Translations under genes and position numbers: made by a program
Assembly: GCA_026421245.1 (NCBI GenBank)
Contig: JAPKDJ010000028.1
Location: 1 to 47,955, forward strand
Direction: 5' to 3'
DNA: 47,955 bases
From: Akkermansiaceae bacterium
GTDB lineage: Bacteria; Verrucomicrobiota; Verrucomicrobiia; Verrucomicrobiales; Akkermansiaceae
Shown here: positions 1 through 8,463 of the stretch, piece by piece
Numbering within the stretch: position 1 is the first letter of the stretch
Layout: every line of letters starts with the position of its first letter
The notes under the pieces: generated by a model
The model's input: the letters and a program-made list of their open reading frames with translations, nothing else
What the model was told of the DNA's origin: nothing
The model's database searches: none

Positions 1-198
1 GGAACCGCTGTCGATACGACTGCAGTTGCCAGAACTCAGAATAACTGGAGTGGAGCAAACGGGGCTGGGCTGGGTCAATTTGGCGGAAACTTTGCTGCAG
101 GAAATGGTTCTAATCAGAACCTTGCAGCGATTGCTAATCTCGAAGACACTGCAGAGATTAATTTAAATACGGGACTTCGTTTTTGGGCAGGAACAGAT
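1..198 (+). repeat. 198-bp direct repeat, copy 1
   Basis: Bases 1-198 match 5808-6005 with one visible difference (g at 7, a at 5814). Both copies are in the same reading frame of their genes. The left edge of the match is cut by the window start, so the repeat may be longer. The right edge is sharp: identity stops after base 198. Confidence 0.95.
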
Positions 199-282
199 GC
201 CCAGTTTGTGGGGGTTCCGGAGCCTTCCAGTATCGTCCTTCTTGGCTTCGCTTCTTTATTCGTAATGAGACGCCGGCGCTAG
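1..282 (+). CDS. PEP-CTERM sorting-signal protein, C-terminal part
   Basis: This is the last 93 codons of a gene that starts before the window, read in frame 1 to the TAG at 280-282. The tail has a textbook PEP-CTERM signal: the motif VPEPSS at 214-231, a hydrophobic stretch (IVLLGFASLFV), then the basic end MRRRR. Such proteins are exported and processed by an exosortase, so the genome should encode one. The preceding 66 codons (1-198) encode a glycine- and asparagine-rich beta-type segment that is almost identical in DNA to codons 164-229 of the gene at 5319. Similarity ends at the GTD triplet just before the sorting signal. Probably an extracellular LamG-like surface or matrix protein; the N-terminus is not visible. 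Confidence 0.85.
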   Translation, partial: GTAVDTTAVARTQNNWSGANGAGLGQFGGNFAAGNGSNQNLAAIANLEDTAEINLNTGLRFWAGTDAQFVGVPEPSSIVLLGFASLFVMRRRR

Positions 283-308
283 GGTAATTTAAATTCATTC
301 TTCTCGCA

Positions 309-342
309 AACCTCACCGCTTTTAGCCGTGGGGTTTTATTTT
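309..342 (+). terminator. Rho-independent terminator of the PEP-CTERM gene
   Basis: Stem AACCTCACCGC (309-319) pairs with GCCGTGGGGTT (325-335) around the loop TTTTA, with one C-C mismatch and one G-T pair. It is followed by the T-rich stretch TTATTTT. It lies 27 bases after the stop codon at 280-282, as expected for an intrinsic terminator. Confidence 0.75.
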
Positions 343-629
343 GTCTGAAGCCTGCGGACTAAGTTTCTTTTGGCGGAGATGGGGTGAGGAGTTTATGGCG
401 CCTGGCCATACCTACCACCCTGTCTTGGCCGATGTTGCTATTAACGATTATGATGTTAGAATAACCCGTTGGAGACAGGAAACGAGAACCTCTAGTAAAG
501 ATAGAATCTCCCGTCTCCCGCTCACCGTCATCACTCTAACTCCCTCAATGGATTTTCTCCAGTCTCCTACTAAGACCTACGCAAGTCGTAAACCTCTCTC
601 CGCTTAATCCTTTTTTTATCCTTGTCTCA
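343..629. other. Intergenic stretch without a convincing gene
   Basis: Between the terminator and the SOUL gene I see no credible gene. An open frame of 88 codons exists here (341-607), but it begins with TTG inside the terminator's T-run and has no signal peptide or recognisable domain. A promoter for the SOUL gene is expected here but no clear -35/-10 pair was found. Confidence 0.5.
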
Positions 630-1223
630 ATGAAAACCAAATTTTTGATCGCCCTTGCTGTCGGAGTAACTCTCCTTTTTGCCGCTCTCTCCTCCTGTGC
701 TGGCCCTCTGGGACGGGGTGGATATGAATCCGCGCCCTACACGACCGTTAAAACGGATGGAGCTTTTGAGATTAGAGACTACCCTGAAATCGTCGTTGCG
801 ACCGCCACCATGAAAGACGGAAACAATAATCAAAATTCCGGCTTCATGAGCTTGTTCCGATACATTTCTGGTAAAAACGAAGCCGAGCAAAAAATCGCCA
901 TGACCACGCCGGTTTTCTCTAAGACAGGTGGGAGTCTTCAGGAGATGAGTTTTGTGCTGCCCGAGGAGGTTGCGAAAGAAGGAGCACCGAAAGCAAACAA
1001 CAACAATATTACGGTTACCAAAAGACAAGCAGGGCGTTTTGTGGTCTATCGATATAGTGGCCGCTGGACCGAAGCTCGGGACAAGAAGGCACGAGAAACA
1101 CTCGCAAAGTGGGCCAAAGAACAAGACTTCACTCTTAGATCGGTGATGGAGAAAGCGAGCTATGATCCCCCTTTTACCCCTCCCTTTATGCGACGTAACG
1201 AAGTCTTGGCGCGCATCGAGTAA
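630..1223 (+). CDS. SOUL-family haem-binding lipoprotein
   Basis: A 197-residue protein of the SOUL/HBP family, whose members bind haem or tetrapyrroles. The N-terminus is a lipoprotein signal peptide: basic start MKTK, hydrophobic core, and lipobox LSSC with Cys23. The family shows in the opening segment (YESAPYTTVKTDGAFEIRDY at 31-50), the phrase IAMTTPVFSK in the middle, and YRYSGRWTE plus the PPFTPPFMRRNEV ending. The length is normal for a single SOUL domain. The predicted site is the periplasmic face of a membrane. Transcribed alone and convergent with the GH13 gene. The ATG at 630 gives the complete signal peptide. Which ligand it binds cannot be read from sequence. Confidence 0.88.
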   Translation: MKTKFLIALAVGVTLLFAALSSCAGPLGRGGYESAPYTTVKTDGAFEIRDYPEIVVATATMKDGNNNQNSGFMSLFRYISGKNEAEQKIAMTTPVFSKTGGSLQEMSFVLPEEVAKEGAPKANNNNITVTKRQAGRFVVYRYSGRWTEARDKKARETLAKWAKEQDFTLRSVMEKASYDPPFTPPFMRRNEVLARIE

Positions 1224-1246
1224 TAGGTCTCCATGCGGCACGTTCT

Positions 1247-1269
1247 AGCCTGCCTTGATTTTGCAGGCT
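1247..1269. terminator. Hairpin between convergent genes
   Basis: AGCCTGC (1247-1253) pairs with GCAGGCT (1263-1269) around a nine-base T-rich loop, 24 bases after the SOUL stop codon. No T-run follows, so it may be a transcript 3' end stabiliser or a weak terminator. Confidence 0.45.
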
Positions 1270-1270
1270 T

Positions 1271-1306
1271 ACTGGAGATTCGTTATTATAGCGAATAAGC
1301 TCCAGT
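1271..1306. repeat. Interrupted inverted repeat in the convergent spacer
   Basis: Two stacked arms: ACTGGAG (1271-1277) with CTCCAGT (1300-1306), and ATTCG (1278-1282) with CGAAT (1292-1296). A three-base bulge AAG and a nine-base loop remain. It begins one base after the hairpin at 1247-1269 and lies between two genes facing each other. A bidirectional terminator or a REP-like element are both possible. Confidence 0.5.
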
Positions 1307-1423
1307 GGTGCCACAAGTAGGCAGGAGGATCTAGGGCTTAACTTTATTCACGTAAGCTAAGCTCAACTACAATAGGAAATTCGCCGGTTTAACTTCAGGA
1401 ATCAGCCCACAGGGCGGCCTAGA

Positions 1424-3304
1424 CTAATTAAGGTGGAGGGCCACACCCGAGAACGGTGCCAACTTAAGGCGCAGGCCCCGACTTTCAATCTTCCCCAGAA
1501 GTAAGGCCTCCGGCCTAGATGCTACGAGAAGGTTAAAGGTCGAAATTGAGAGGTCGTCGAATGACAAGATTTGAGGCTTGTTCGAAAAATTGAAGGCGAT
1601 CAGTGATCGGTGGGATCCCAAGATACGAAGGTAAGACAAAGTAAGCTTCTCGTCGTTCGCGTGAACAAATTGAGCGGTTCCTCGAGTCCATTCGAGACGT
1701 CCCTTACGCAGTGCAATGAGTTTTTTTTGGTAGTTGAACTGTTCTTGATTTGGAGTGACAGCAATCGCCTTACGCTGTGATCCATCTGGCGCGAAGACTT
1801 GTGGCTGGTGGTCAATGTTTTCCCAAAGTAGAGGCTTCCGGCAGTCGGGATCGTCTGCTCCCCACATACCAAGTTCATCACCGTTCCAGATGTGTGGTGC
1901 ACTGAGGTAGGTGAATTGGTGTAACAACATCATGCGTATTTGACTGGTGGTGGTCTTGTCTGGAGGGCCGAGCTTAAGCTCCTGATTCCCGCGTGCTCCC
2001 ATCTTGAATTTGTATTTTTGTTTATTTAAAAAAGAAGTGCTTAATCGTGGGCTATCGTGGCTCGCGACCAGATTCATTAAGCTCTGTGATTGGGCTGGGC
2101 TATATCCCGTATAAACGTTCTTGATTTTAGCGATGAATTCGCTGGGTTTCATCCCACCTCCTGCATCGGCAAATAATTGGCGTGCCGGCTTATACCACTG
2201 ATAATGCATCACCGAATCAAAGGTGTCTCCCTGCAGAAATGGGCGTGGATCCATTAAGGTGTCGGGCCACTTGGTCCACCATGCTTCACCGAGTAACAAG
2301 GCGTCAGGATTAATCCTGCGAACAAATTTCCGGTAGTCTCGCCAGAAGCCAAGAGGGACATGTGCGGCGACATCGAGACGGAAACCATCAACACCGTCTT
2401 TTGGGTCTCCATCGTCGTTTGGGTCCATCCATCTTCGAGTGACGTTGAAGATGTGCGCTTTCACTTCAGGGTGAAGGTCACCCTCGAATACATGTCCTCT
2501 TCGCTTACCTGAAACATTTACTTTTTTGAGTTCGGGTAGCGTTTTAACCCCGAGCCATCCTTCGAATTGGAATTCGTTTTGGGGAGTTTTTGGATCGTCG
2601 AATGAGATAATGTCATACCATTCGCGAAATCTACTTTCAGTCTGATTTTTAACGACATCTTTCCACGCCCAAAAGGTGTTGCCGGTGTGGTTCCAGGAGA
2701 CATCGATAATCACGCGCATTTTGCGACGATGAATTTCGTTGATGGTTCTTAGAAACAAGCGATCAGCAGAAGTCCATGACCAAGTTGCCGGGTTGAGAGG
2801 GTCTTCATTATTTATGATCGTATTATCTCCGATAGGGTCTGGCCCAAAATTTCGGTCAATATGTCGGTAGTTTCGAGCGTCGTATTTATGCAGGGACGGA
2901 GCGTCGTTCAGAGGGTTGAAATAGATTGCGGTGATGCCAAGTCCTTGGAGGTAGTCGAGTTTTTTCAAGACTCCTTCAAGGTCCCCTCCGTAGCGACGAG
3001 CCGCGACGATTTTGTGAAAATCTCCATCTGTTTTCTTGGCCCAGCTTTCCTGCTCATACCAATCTTGCCCCCAAGGAGTGATTTTCCAACCTGATGGGAC
3101 AAAGCCCGGATATGATCCGGCCATATCGATTGGACGTGGGTCATTTAAAGAATCTCCATTTTCAAATCGTTCGACAAAAATTTGATACCAAATTGCATCT
3201 CGAGACCATTCAGGCGGTTGATCGAAAGGAGCGCCATAGCTTGGCGACAAAAGGAAAAGAATACTAGCAAAGGTTGCTCGGATTAATCGAGAGATGATGG
3301 GCAT
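1424..3304 (-). CDS. Exported GH13 alpha-amylase-family glycosidase
   Basis: A 626-residue exported glycoside hydrolase of family 13, expected to cut alpha-1,4-glucans such as starch, maltodextrin or cyclodextrin. A signal peptide covers about residues 1-24 (ending PSYGA). The catalytic barrel starts at WYQIFVERFENG (39-50). The conserved regions are visible: DVSWNHTG (201-208), GFRLDVA with nucleophile Asp311, GEAWW with acid/base Glu340, and SHDS with stabiliser Asp417. A beta-sandwich C-domain ends the protein. An extended barrel insert (LFLRTINEIHRRKM and nearby) resembles cyclomaltodextrinase or neopullulanase, but the usual N-terminal dimerisation domain is absent. The gene lies 35 bases after the esterase gene on the same strand, so the two are probably co-transcribed. 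Exact substrate unknown. Confidence 0.9.
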   Translation of the reverse strand: MPIISRLIRATFASILFLLSPSYGAPFDQPPEWSRDAIWYQIFVERFENGDSLNDPRPIDMAGSYPGFVPSGWKITPWGQDWYEQESWAKKTDGDFHKIVAARRYGGDLEGVLKKLDYLQGLGITAIYFNPLNDAPSLHKYDARNYRHIDRNFGPDPIGDNTIINNEDPLNPATWSWTSADRLFLRTINEIHRRKMRVIIDVSWNHTGNTFWAWKDVVKNQTESRFREWYDIISFDDPKTPQNEFQFEGWLGVKTLPELKKVNVSGKRRGHVFEGDLHPEVKAHIFNVTRRWMDPNDDGDPKDGVDGFRLDVAAHVPLGFWRDYRKFVRRINPDALLLGEAWWTKWPDTLMDPRPFLQGDTFDSVMHYQWYKPARQLFADAGGGMKPSEFIAKIKNVYTGYSPAQSQSLMNLVASHDSPRLSTSFLNKQKYKFKMGARGNQELKLGPPDKTTTSQIRMMLLHQFTYLSAPHIWNGDELGMWGADDPDCRKPLLWENIDHQPQVFAPDGSQRKAIAVTPNQEQFNYQKKLIALRKGRLEWTRGTAQFVHANDEKLTLSYLRILGSHRSLIAFNFSNKPQILSFDDLSISTFNLLVASRPEALLLGKIESRGLRLKLAPFSGVALHLN

Positions 3305-3339
3305 AAAGAACGGGAATGCGGTTACGTTTTACAAACGAG

Positions 3340-5094
3340 TTAGCGCTTCTGGGCGAATTGCTTCTGAATCCATGCGAGCTGTTCGAAATAATGTTTTCCG
3401 GGTAGTCCGTGGCCCGCAAATGGATAAACACGATAATCTTTTGGGGCTGTGATTTGATTGTAGGCTGCAAAGTTTGTGGGCGCGGGAGTGACCGGATCTT
3501 GAAGTCCCACTCCCATGAAGACGGGGCACTTGATTTGGCCAGCGAGATTTTTAGGATCAAAGTAGCGGAGAACATTACGGGCCGTGGAGCGATCTATTAA
3601 ATTCTGTTTAAATCCGTTTCGAAAGATGCTCCCGGGCCACTCTGTCGTGTCAAAGGCTCGAAAGGAATCAATGACGAATGGAATATCTGGTGCACAAAGT
3701 ATGATCCTGGAATCAAGGGCGGCAGTGGCGAGAGAAAGCATGCCGCCCTGGCTGCCACCAGTGATCCCCATTCGCTGAGCGTCGACTTCAGAGCGAGATT
3801 CCATGAAGTCAAGCCCGCGGAGGCAATCCATGAAAGCGCCCCGGTAGAAATATTCTTGAGGCTTATCGGCGCCCGCTACTAGGAATTCTACATCTTTGCC
3901 AGAAATGTCATCCTGACTATTGCCGTGGCCACGAATATTTAGGGAAAGGACTACCATATCGTTAATCAAAGTGATGGGTTGCATGTTCCCCCTATAGCCC
4001 GGCACTCTGAGCAGTGCTGGATGGGGACCATCTTTCTTGGGGACTTGAAGCCATCCTCGGATGAGAATGTCTCCGAGACTACGCATCTCTACGAGGTGGC
4101 AGTCCACATCAGAGGTGGAGTGTTTGGGGCTTGGGCTAACCTTAAATTGCGGTTTTACCGTTGCGAGTTCTGCTTTTGCTTCATCCCAAAAAGGACCCAT
4201 GTCCTTTGGGGTGTCAGGAAGCCGCTTAGCTTTCTCTGGAGAAAAACCAATCAGCATGCTTTGAGACAGTGTTTTGTTTTCAGCTCCTCCTTCAAAAGAA
4301 CAGGTGACGTGGTAGAAGCCCGGAGCGGAAGGGGTAAATTGATGACTTACAGGAGTGTCATGATTCGGTCTGAGAGTTAGATCCGCATCTTGAGCGCTTA
4401 GAGCCTGTCCACGATTTGCGATCCGCCAGCTTTCATTATGCACCTGCCAAGAGACTGTGCCGGTTATTTCCTCAGAACTTTGATTTTCGATAACGGCAGT
4501 CAATTTGGTTGAGTTACTGCTTGGATAGATTCCGTCACCTCGGCCAAGCCCTATTTTGATATTCGCGAAGTCATGCCAATCGGGTGCCGCGAGATTGTAT
4601 GGTCCTTTGCAAAGGCCGCCATCGCCATCGCTATCAAAGACTCTTACGGCAATGACGTTTTCTTCATCCCAGTGGACCAGGTTTAAAGGGATTTTGTATT
4701 CGCGTTTTTGTGCCCACGAGGAGCCAGGCCTCTTGGGATCTCCAGTCTCTCCGACTTTGACGCCGTTAAAAAAAGTAGTATCGACATCGTCGATGCTACC
4801 AAGTTTTAAGAGTAATTTCTGATGTTTCTGGGCATTTTTTTTCCCTTCTAAAATACCGGGAATCGTTAGCCGCAGGCGATACCACGCATAGCCATCATAT
4901 TTTGGAAGGCCTCCTTTTTCCCAAGCCTGCCCGACGTCTATAGCATTCCAATCCGAGTCGTCGAAACTGGGTTTAGACCATGCTGAATCATCACCTTTGT
5001 GAATGCGCCATCCTTTTGCAATCGGCAGTGCGCTAGTCCCTTGTGTGAGGAGCCCGAGGAGTATCCATACGAAAATAATTTTGGGGGTCATCAT
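3340..5094 (-). CDS. Exported CE7-type acetyl xylan esterase with jelly-roll N-domain
   Basis: A 584-residue exported esterase. After a signal peptide (about 1-22) comes a beta-galactosidase-like jelly roll (about 25-185, with DDSDWN and GYAWYRLRL) that normally binds sugar, then a linking beta-domain. From about residue 290 the protein is an alpha/beta-hydrolase of the AXE1 / cephalosporin C deacetylase type. The triad is visible as Ser448 in GGSQGG, Asp533 in GLQDPVTP, and His562 in FAGHGL. The family's RGQ motif reads RGH here (389-390). The likely role is removing acetyl groups from polysaccharide or oligosaccharide outside the cytoplasm, alongside the amylase downstream. The gene begins with ATGATG; the first ATG is used here. 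Specificity for xylan is assumed from the family name only. Confidence 0.85.
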   Translation of the reverse strand: MMTPKIIFVWILLGLLTQGTSALPIAKGWRIHKGDDSAWSKPSFDDSDWNAIDVGQAWEKGGLPKYDGYAWYRLRLTIPGILEGKKNAQKHQKLLLKLGSIDDVDTTFFNGVKVGETGDPKRPGSSWAQKREYKIPLNLVHWDEENVIAVRVFDSDGDGGLCKGPYNLAAPDWHDFANIKIGLGRGDGIYPSSNSTKLTAVIENQSSEEITGTVSWQVHNESWRIANRGQALSAQDADLTLRPNHDTPVSHQFTPSAPGFYHVTCSFEGGAENKTLSQSMLIGFSPEKAKRLPDTPKDMGPFWDEAKAELATVKPQFKVSPSPKHSTSDVDCHLVEMRSLGDILIRGWLQVPKKDGPHPALLRVPGYRGNMQPITLINDMVVLSLNIRGHGNSQDDISGKDVEFLVAGADKPQEYFYRGAFMDCLRGLDFMESRSEVDAQRMGITGGSQGGMLSLATAALDSRIILCAPDIPFVIDSFRAFDTTEWPGSIFRNGFKQNLIDRSTARNVLRYFDPKNLAGQIKCPVFMGVGLQDPVTPAPTNFAAYNQITAPKDYRVYPFAGHGLPGKHYFEQLAWIQKQFAQKR

Positions 5095-5232
5095 AAAAGT
5101 TGTGGTGATATTTAGTTTTTTTGAGGTGTTTTAAGCTAGAATATTCGGCCCCTCCTGCTTTTAGTTTTGTCCAACTTTTCAAAATACTTAACGGAGATAT
5201 CAGTAATTTATTACCAATAAAGAACGTTGTTT

Positions 5233-5255
5233 TCGTAATGTCTTCAATATTACGA
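5233..5255. promoter_or_regulatory. Palindrome in a divergent promoter region
   Basis: TCGTAAT (5233-5239) and ATTACGA (5249-5255) form perfect seven-base arms with a nine-base spacer. The element sits between the divergent esterase gene (start 5094) and the LamG gene (start 5319). Size and place fit an operator for a dimeric regulator, but no regulator gene is nearby. Confidence 0.35.
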
Positions 5256-5282
5256 TATCGAGAAAGTTTTCTAAAAGACGGG

Positions 5283-5312
5283 TTGCTCTGGCCCCAGTAA
5301 TTTTGCTATACT
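5283..5312 (+). promoter_or_regulatory. Sigma-70-like promoter, possibly leaderless
   Basis: TTGCTC at 5283-5288 and TATACT at 5307-5312 are separated by 18 bases and match the -35 and -10 consensus in part. The ATG of the next gene begins only six bases after the -10 box, so transcription would start at or near the A of the start codon and give a leaderless mRNA. No Shine-Dalgarno sequence precedes that ATG. Confidence 0.45.
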
Positions 5313-5318
5313 CAAAGA

Positions 5319-7943
5319 ATGAAGATTTTTCGTCCGCTTGTTCTTCCCAGATTTTTTCTGGGAACCGCTACTCTAAGTTCCGTCCTTATCGGCACCGCGT
5401 TATCAGAAACTGTCAGCATAAGTTCTTTAGATGATCTGGGAGCTCCTTCGGAGGTCCTCAATACACTTGGCTCAATGCCGACTTACTCTAATCGGACTGT
5501 TGGTGGAGTTGAGGCAGTTAACTCAAAGGACGCCACTTTTGCAGTCTCGATTGATTTCAACGCAGGTGATAGTATAAATAATGGAGTCATCTGGGAGAGC
5601 GGTGGAGCAACGATTGGATCGACACTGAGTTATAACCAAGGTGCTAGCACTTTGAGCGTGCATCATTCATCAAACTCCGGCCTTGCCTTGGGAGTCGTTA
5701 CCCATAATTTAACTGAAGCGCAAATTTCAGGCGGAGACATCGAGGTTATGTGGGCATACGATGCTAGCGCAATCGAATGGGAGCTTTTTGTCGGTGGAGT
5801 CAGTAGTGGAACCACTGTCGATACGACTGCAGTTGCCAGAACTCAGAATAACTGGAGTGGAGCAAACGGGGCTGGGCTGGGTCAATTTGGCGGAAACTTT
5901 GCTGCAGGAAATGGTTCTAATCAGAACCTTGCAGCGATTGCTAATCTCGAAGACACTGCAGAGATTAATTTAAATACGGGACTTCGTTTTTGGGCAGGAA
6001 CAGATTCAAACTTCATTGATCAAGATTCTGTCGTCATCCCAGAGGGGATTGCGGGACCGCTTGAGACCGGTCAGAATCGTGGTTTCAGAATCGTGACAGC
6101 ACAGGCGCCCTTGTTCACCGAAATTCCAAATTCGTTTGCACGTGCCAGCCAACAACTCAATGGCACTCTTATCGCTGAGGGGCAGCTTGTGGCCGACGAA
6201 GCAAAAAAAGGAGAAAATCCTGATGGCAGCTTTGATGTTGATACGATCAATTTTCTTGCGGCTTTCGACGGTGATGGTGCACCCGTAATTACTAATTTTG
6301 AGGATGATGCCGACTTTCCCGGTATTCCCGGGACAGGAGATCATTACTCCCTTTTCACAACTGAGATCTCTGGTTTCGTAGAATTATTAGCGGGCACTCA
6401 TACCTTTGGCACCCAAGTTTTTGTGGATCGGGTTGATGCGGCGCCGAGTAACGATAGTGGCCTTGTTGTTTTAACTGGGACCAACCCCCGCGATTTTTTT
6501 GCCACGGAATTAGCGACCTTTATTCGTTCCGGCGACGCGCCGCCCTTTGCATCGACCCCTTGGGATTTTCAGTTTAAAATCACAGCCCCAGTTGATGGGA
6601 TTTATCCGATTCGCCTTGTTTATTGGACACAAAGTGGAAATTCAGGTTTGGAGTTTTCGCAGCAAAACCAGTTGGTGAATTCCGATGGCGCTGCTGTTGT
6701 TTTTCGTGAGAGCACAGCTTCCAACCATAGCCATGCCTACATTGCGGAGGTATCTCCGGTGCCGGGGGTTGCCGACATCTCGCCTGATGAGCCAATTATG
6801 GTTCTTCTTCGCGACGATAAAACAACGGTAAATGAACAATCAGTAATATTGAGTTTTAACGGGGTCGATATCACTGGGCAAGCAACGGTAGGTAAAGAGA
6901 ATGGGCGCACGACTATCAATTACCAACCACCCCCAGCACGTCAGAGTGATCGCAATGAGCTCGTGTTGGAATACATGGATTCTTCTGGGGAAAGTTTTAC
7001 ACGTGAATGGTCTTTTGCGAATTCCCTGGGAGAGAAGCCACCAATGGTTACTGGTCAATGGGATTTCTCGAATAGACTAGGTGCCACGATTGGAACTGAT
7101 TTACTCTTCAATGACGAGGTCTCGGAATCCGAGACATTATTTGGAACTACTACGAGTTTTGAAATTGCTGATATTGGAGGTGAGTCGGCGGAGGTTATGT
7201 ATGTGCCATTTGGTAGTCGTGTGGGATATAAATTACTTCACGGCATTGCTCCGAATGGAGGTGGGCGATATGTAAACCGCTACACCCTTCTGATGGATGT
7301 TATGAGAGTCGGAGCAGGTGGTGCCTCAGCGATCATCCAAGCGTCTCCGACAAAAAACCCTGGCGATGCGACGTTTTTCTGGCAGGGAGGTAATATGGGC
7401 CAGGGCGGTGGAGGCTATAACGGTGACGGTGCTTTCACTTCGGATGAATGGCACCGGATTGGATTCGCGGTTGATCTTGCCGACGAAAAAGTCATCACAA
7501 AATGGGTTGATGGCGTGTTACAGGACGAGTGGAGACCACAGAATAAGGATCATATTCGTCGTGCCATGGAGCCTGAAACTATTCTCTTTTACGACATTGA
7601 TGAACGGAGCGAATGGTATGTTAGCTCTATCCAAATACTTGATGGGAAGCTTTCGAATGAGGAGATGGAGGCTCTGGGTGGGCCCACTGCAGAAGGGTTT
7701 GAAGCTCCGGGGGCTCAAGGTTTGCAAATTAATGATATCATCCTGCAAGAAAATGGAAGCGTCACTATAAAATGGTTTTCTCGTGCTAATCGAAGCTATC
7801 GAATCGAGGCAAGTTCTGACCTAGATGATTGGCTAGAACTCAACGATGGTCACCCTTCTCAGGGAGATCTGACAGAGTTCACTGAGCTGGGAGAAGATAT
7901 CAAGGGAGCTGCGACTCGCTACTATCGCGTCACCGAGGAATAA
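5319..7943 (+). CDS. Exported LamG-like multidomain surface protein
   Basis: An 874-residue exported protein with no catalytic motif seen. A signal peptide covers about residues 1-29. Residues about 30-230 form a concanavalin A/LamG-like beta-domain; codons 164-229 are the second copy of the repeat at the window start. Next comes a region resembling PA14 or glycan-binding folds (about 265-470, with FAASTPWDF-like turns and GIYPIRLVYW), an Ig-like domain (about 490-570), and a second LamG-like domain (about 575-790, with NRYTLLMDVMRV and SDEWHRIGFAVDLA). The last 70 residues (IKWFSRANRSYRIEASSDL to RYYRV) match the short C-terminal beta-domain common on exported verrucomicrobial proteins. Unlike its upstream relative it has no PEP-CTERM signal. 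Probably adhesion or carbohydrate binding outside the cell. Confidence 0.75.
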   Translation: MKIFRPLVLPRFFLGTATLSSVLIGTALSETVSISSLDDLGAPSEVLNTLGSMPTYSNRTVGGVEAVNSKDATFAVSIDFNAGDSINNGVIWESGGATIGSTLSYNQGASTLSVHHSSNSGLALGVVTHNLTEAQISGGDIEVMWAYDASAIEWELFVGGVSSGTTVDTTAVARTQNNWSGANGAGLGQFGGNFAAGNGSNQNLAAIANLEDTAEINLNTGLRFWAGTDSNFIDQDSVVIPEGIAGPLETGQNRGFRIVTAQAPLFTEIPNSFARASQQLNGTLIAEGQLVADEAKKGENPDGSFDVDTINFLAAFDGDGAPVITNFEDDADFPGIPGTGDHYSLFTTEISGFVELLAGTHTFGTQVFVDRVDAAPSNDSGLVVLTGTNPRDFFATELATFIRSGDAPPFASTPWDFQFKITAPVDGIYPIRLVYWTQSGNSGLEFSQQNQLVNSDGAAVVFRESTASNHSHAYIAEVSPVPGVADISPDEPIMVLLRDDKTTVNEQSVILSFNGVDITGQATVGKENGRTTINYQPPPARQSDRNELVLEYMDSSGESFTREWSFANSLGEKPPMVTGQWDFSNRLGATIGTDLLFNDEVSESETLFGTTTSFEIADIGGESAEVMYVPFGSRVGYKLLHGIAPNGGGRYVNRYTLLMDVMRVGAGGASAIIQASPTKNPGDATFFWQGGNMGQGGGGYNGDGAFTSDEWHRIGFAVDLADEKVITKWVDGVLQDEWRPQNKDHIRRAMEPETILFYDIDERSEWYVSSIQILDGKLSNEEMEALGGPTAEGFEAPGAQGLQINDIILQENGSVTIKWFSRANRSYRIEASSDLDDWLELNDGHPSQGDLTEFTELGEDIKGAATRYYRVTEE
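5808..6005 (+). repeat. 198-bp direct repeat, copy 2
   Basis: This copy lies inside the LamG-like gene and differs from 1-198 at one base. Both copies diverge immediately after the same GAT codon, where copy 1 runs into a PEP-CTERM tail and copy 2 into further domains. Confidence 0.95.
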
Positions 7944-7995
7944 AAAAAAGATTCAGAGAGTTGTTCGTGCAGAATCCATGTCTTGGATGATGCCG

Positions 7996-8463
7996 TCACT
8001 CTGGAGTGCGCTTTACTTTGCTCTGCTTTTCGAAGCGGTGCCAAGAATCATCAAAGTCGAGTCTTGGAAATTCTTTCATAACCAGGCCAAGGTCAAAATA
8101 GTTAACACCATAGCGTCGTTTGAATTGTTTTACTGTTTCAGGAGAGAAATGAATCCCCTGATCAGTCAGCCATTTTTCGATCTGCCCCTGATCGCTGTCT
8201 GTCTTTATGATGATCTGCGGATAGAATAGAGGCCTTATTAGTCTATGGAGACACGCCGGCACATGACTGGCGATCAGGACGTTTTGTTTTTTCCTCGTGC
8301 CTGAAAAGAACACCAGTTTAAGCAGCTCGCTCACAGTGCGAATTTCGTCAATTATCAGAAAGTCGATATCGGGATATCGGTCTTGCAGCCACTGAATTGA
8401 AGTGCTTTTCCCAGAACCACTAAGGCCACAAAAAACGACCCACTTCGACCTGTCGAAATGCAA
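7996..8463 (-). CDS. P-loop NTP-binding protein, family not recognised
   Basis: A 155-residue protein with a Walker A motif GLSGSGKST only 12 residues from the start, and a Walker B-like strand FLIIDEI. This is a small single P-loop domain, like kinases or accessory ATPases. I do not recognise the family. The only start is TTG at 8463, since an in-frame TGA lies just upstream. It overlaps the end of the upstream gene by 44 bases in a different frame, with no Shine-Dalgarno. Either the two are coupled overlapping genes, or a frameshift (mutation or programmed) has split one protein; the upstream frame looks less protein-like after the overlap begins. Convergent with the LamG gene. Confidence 0.6.
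   Translation of the reverse strand: MHFDRSKWVVFCGLSGSGKSTSIQWLQDRYPDIDFLIIDEIRTVSELLKLVFFSGTRKKQNVLIASHVPACLHRLIRPLFYPQIIIKTDSDQGQIEKWLTDQGIHFSPETVKQFKRRYGVNYFDLGLVMKEFPRLDFDDSWHRFEKQSKVKRTPE

Noticed and set aside
341..607. An 88-codon plus-strand frame
   Set aside because: It starts with TTG inside a terminator T-run, has no signal peptide or domain, and no neighbour needs it.
7974..7988. Small hairpin after the LamG-like gene
   Set aside because: Only five-base arms and no T-run after it; too weak to call a terminator.
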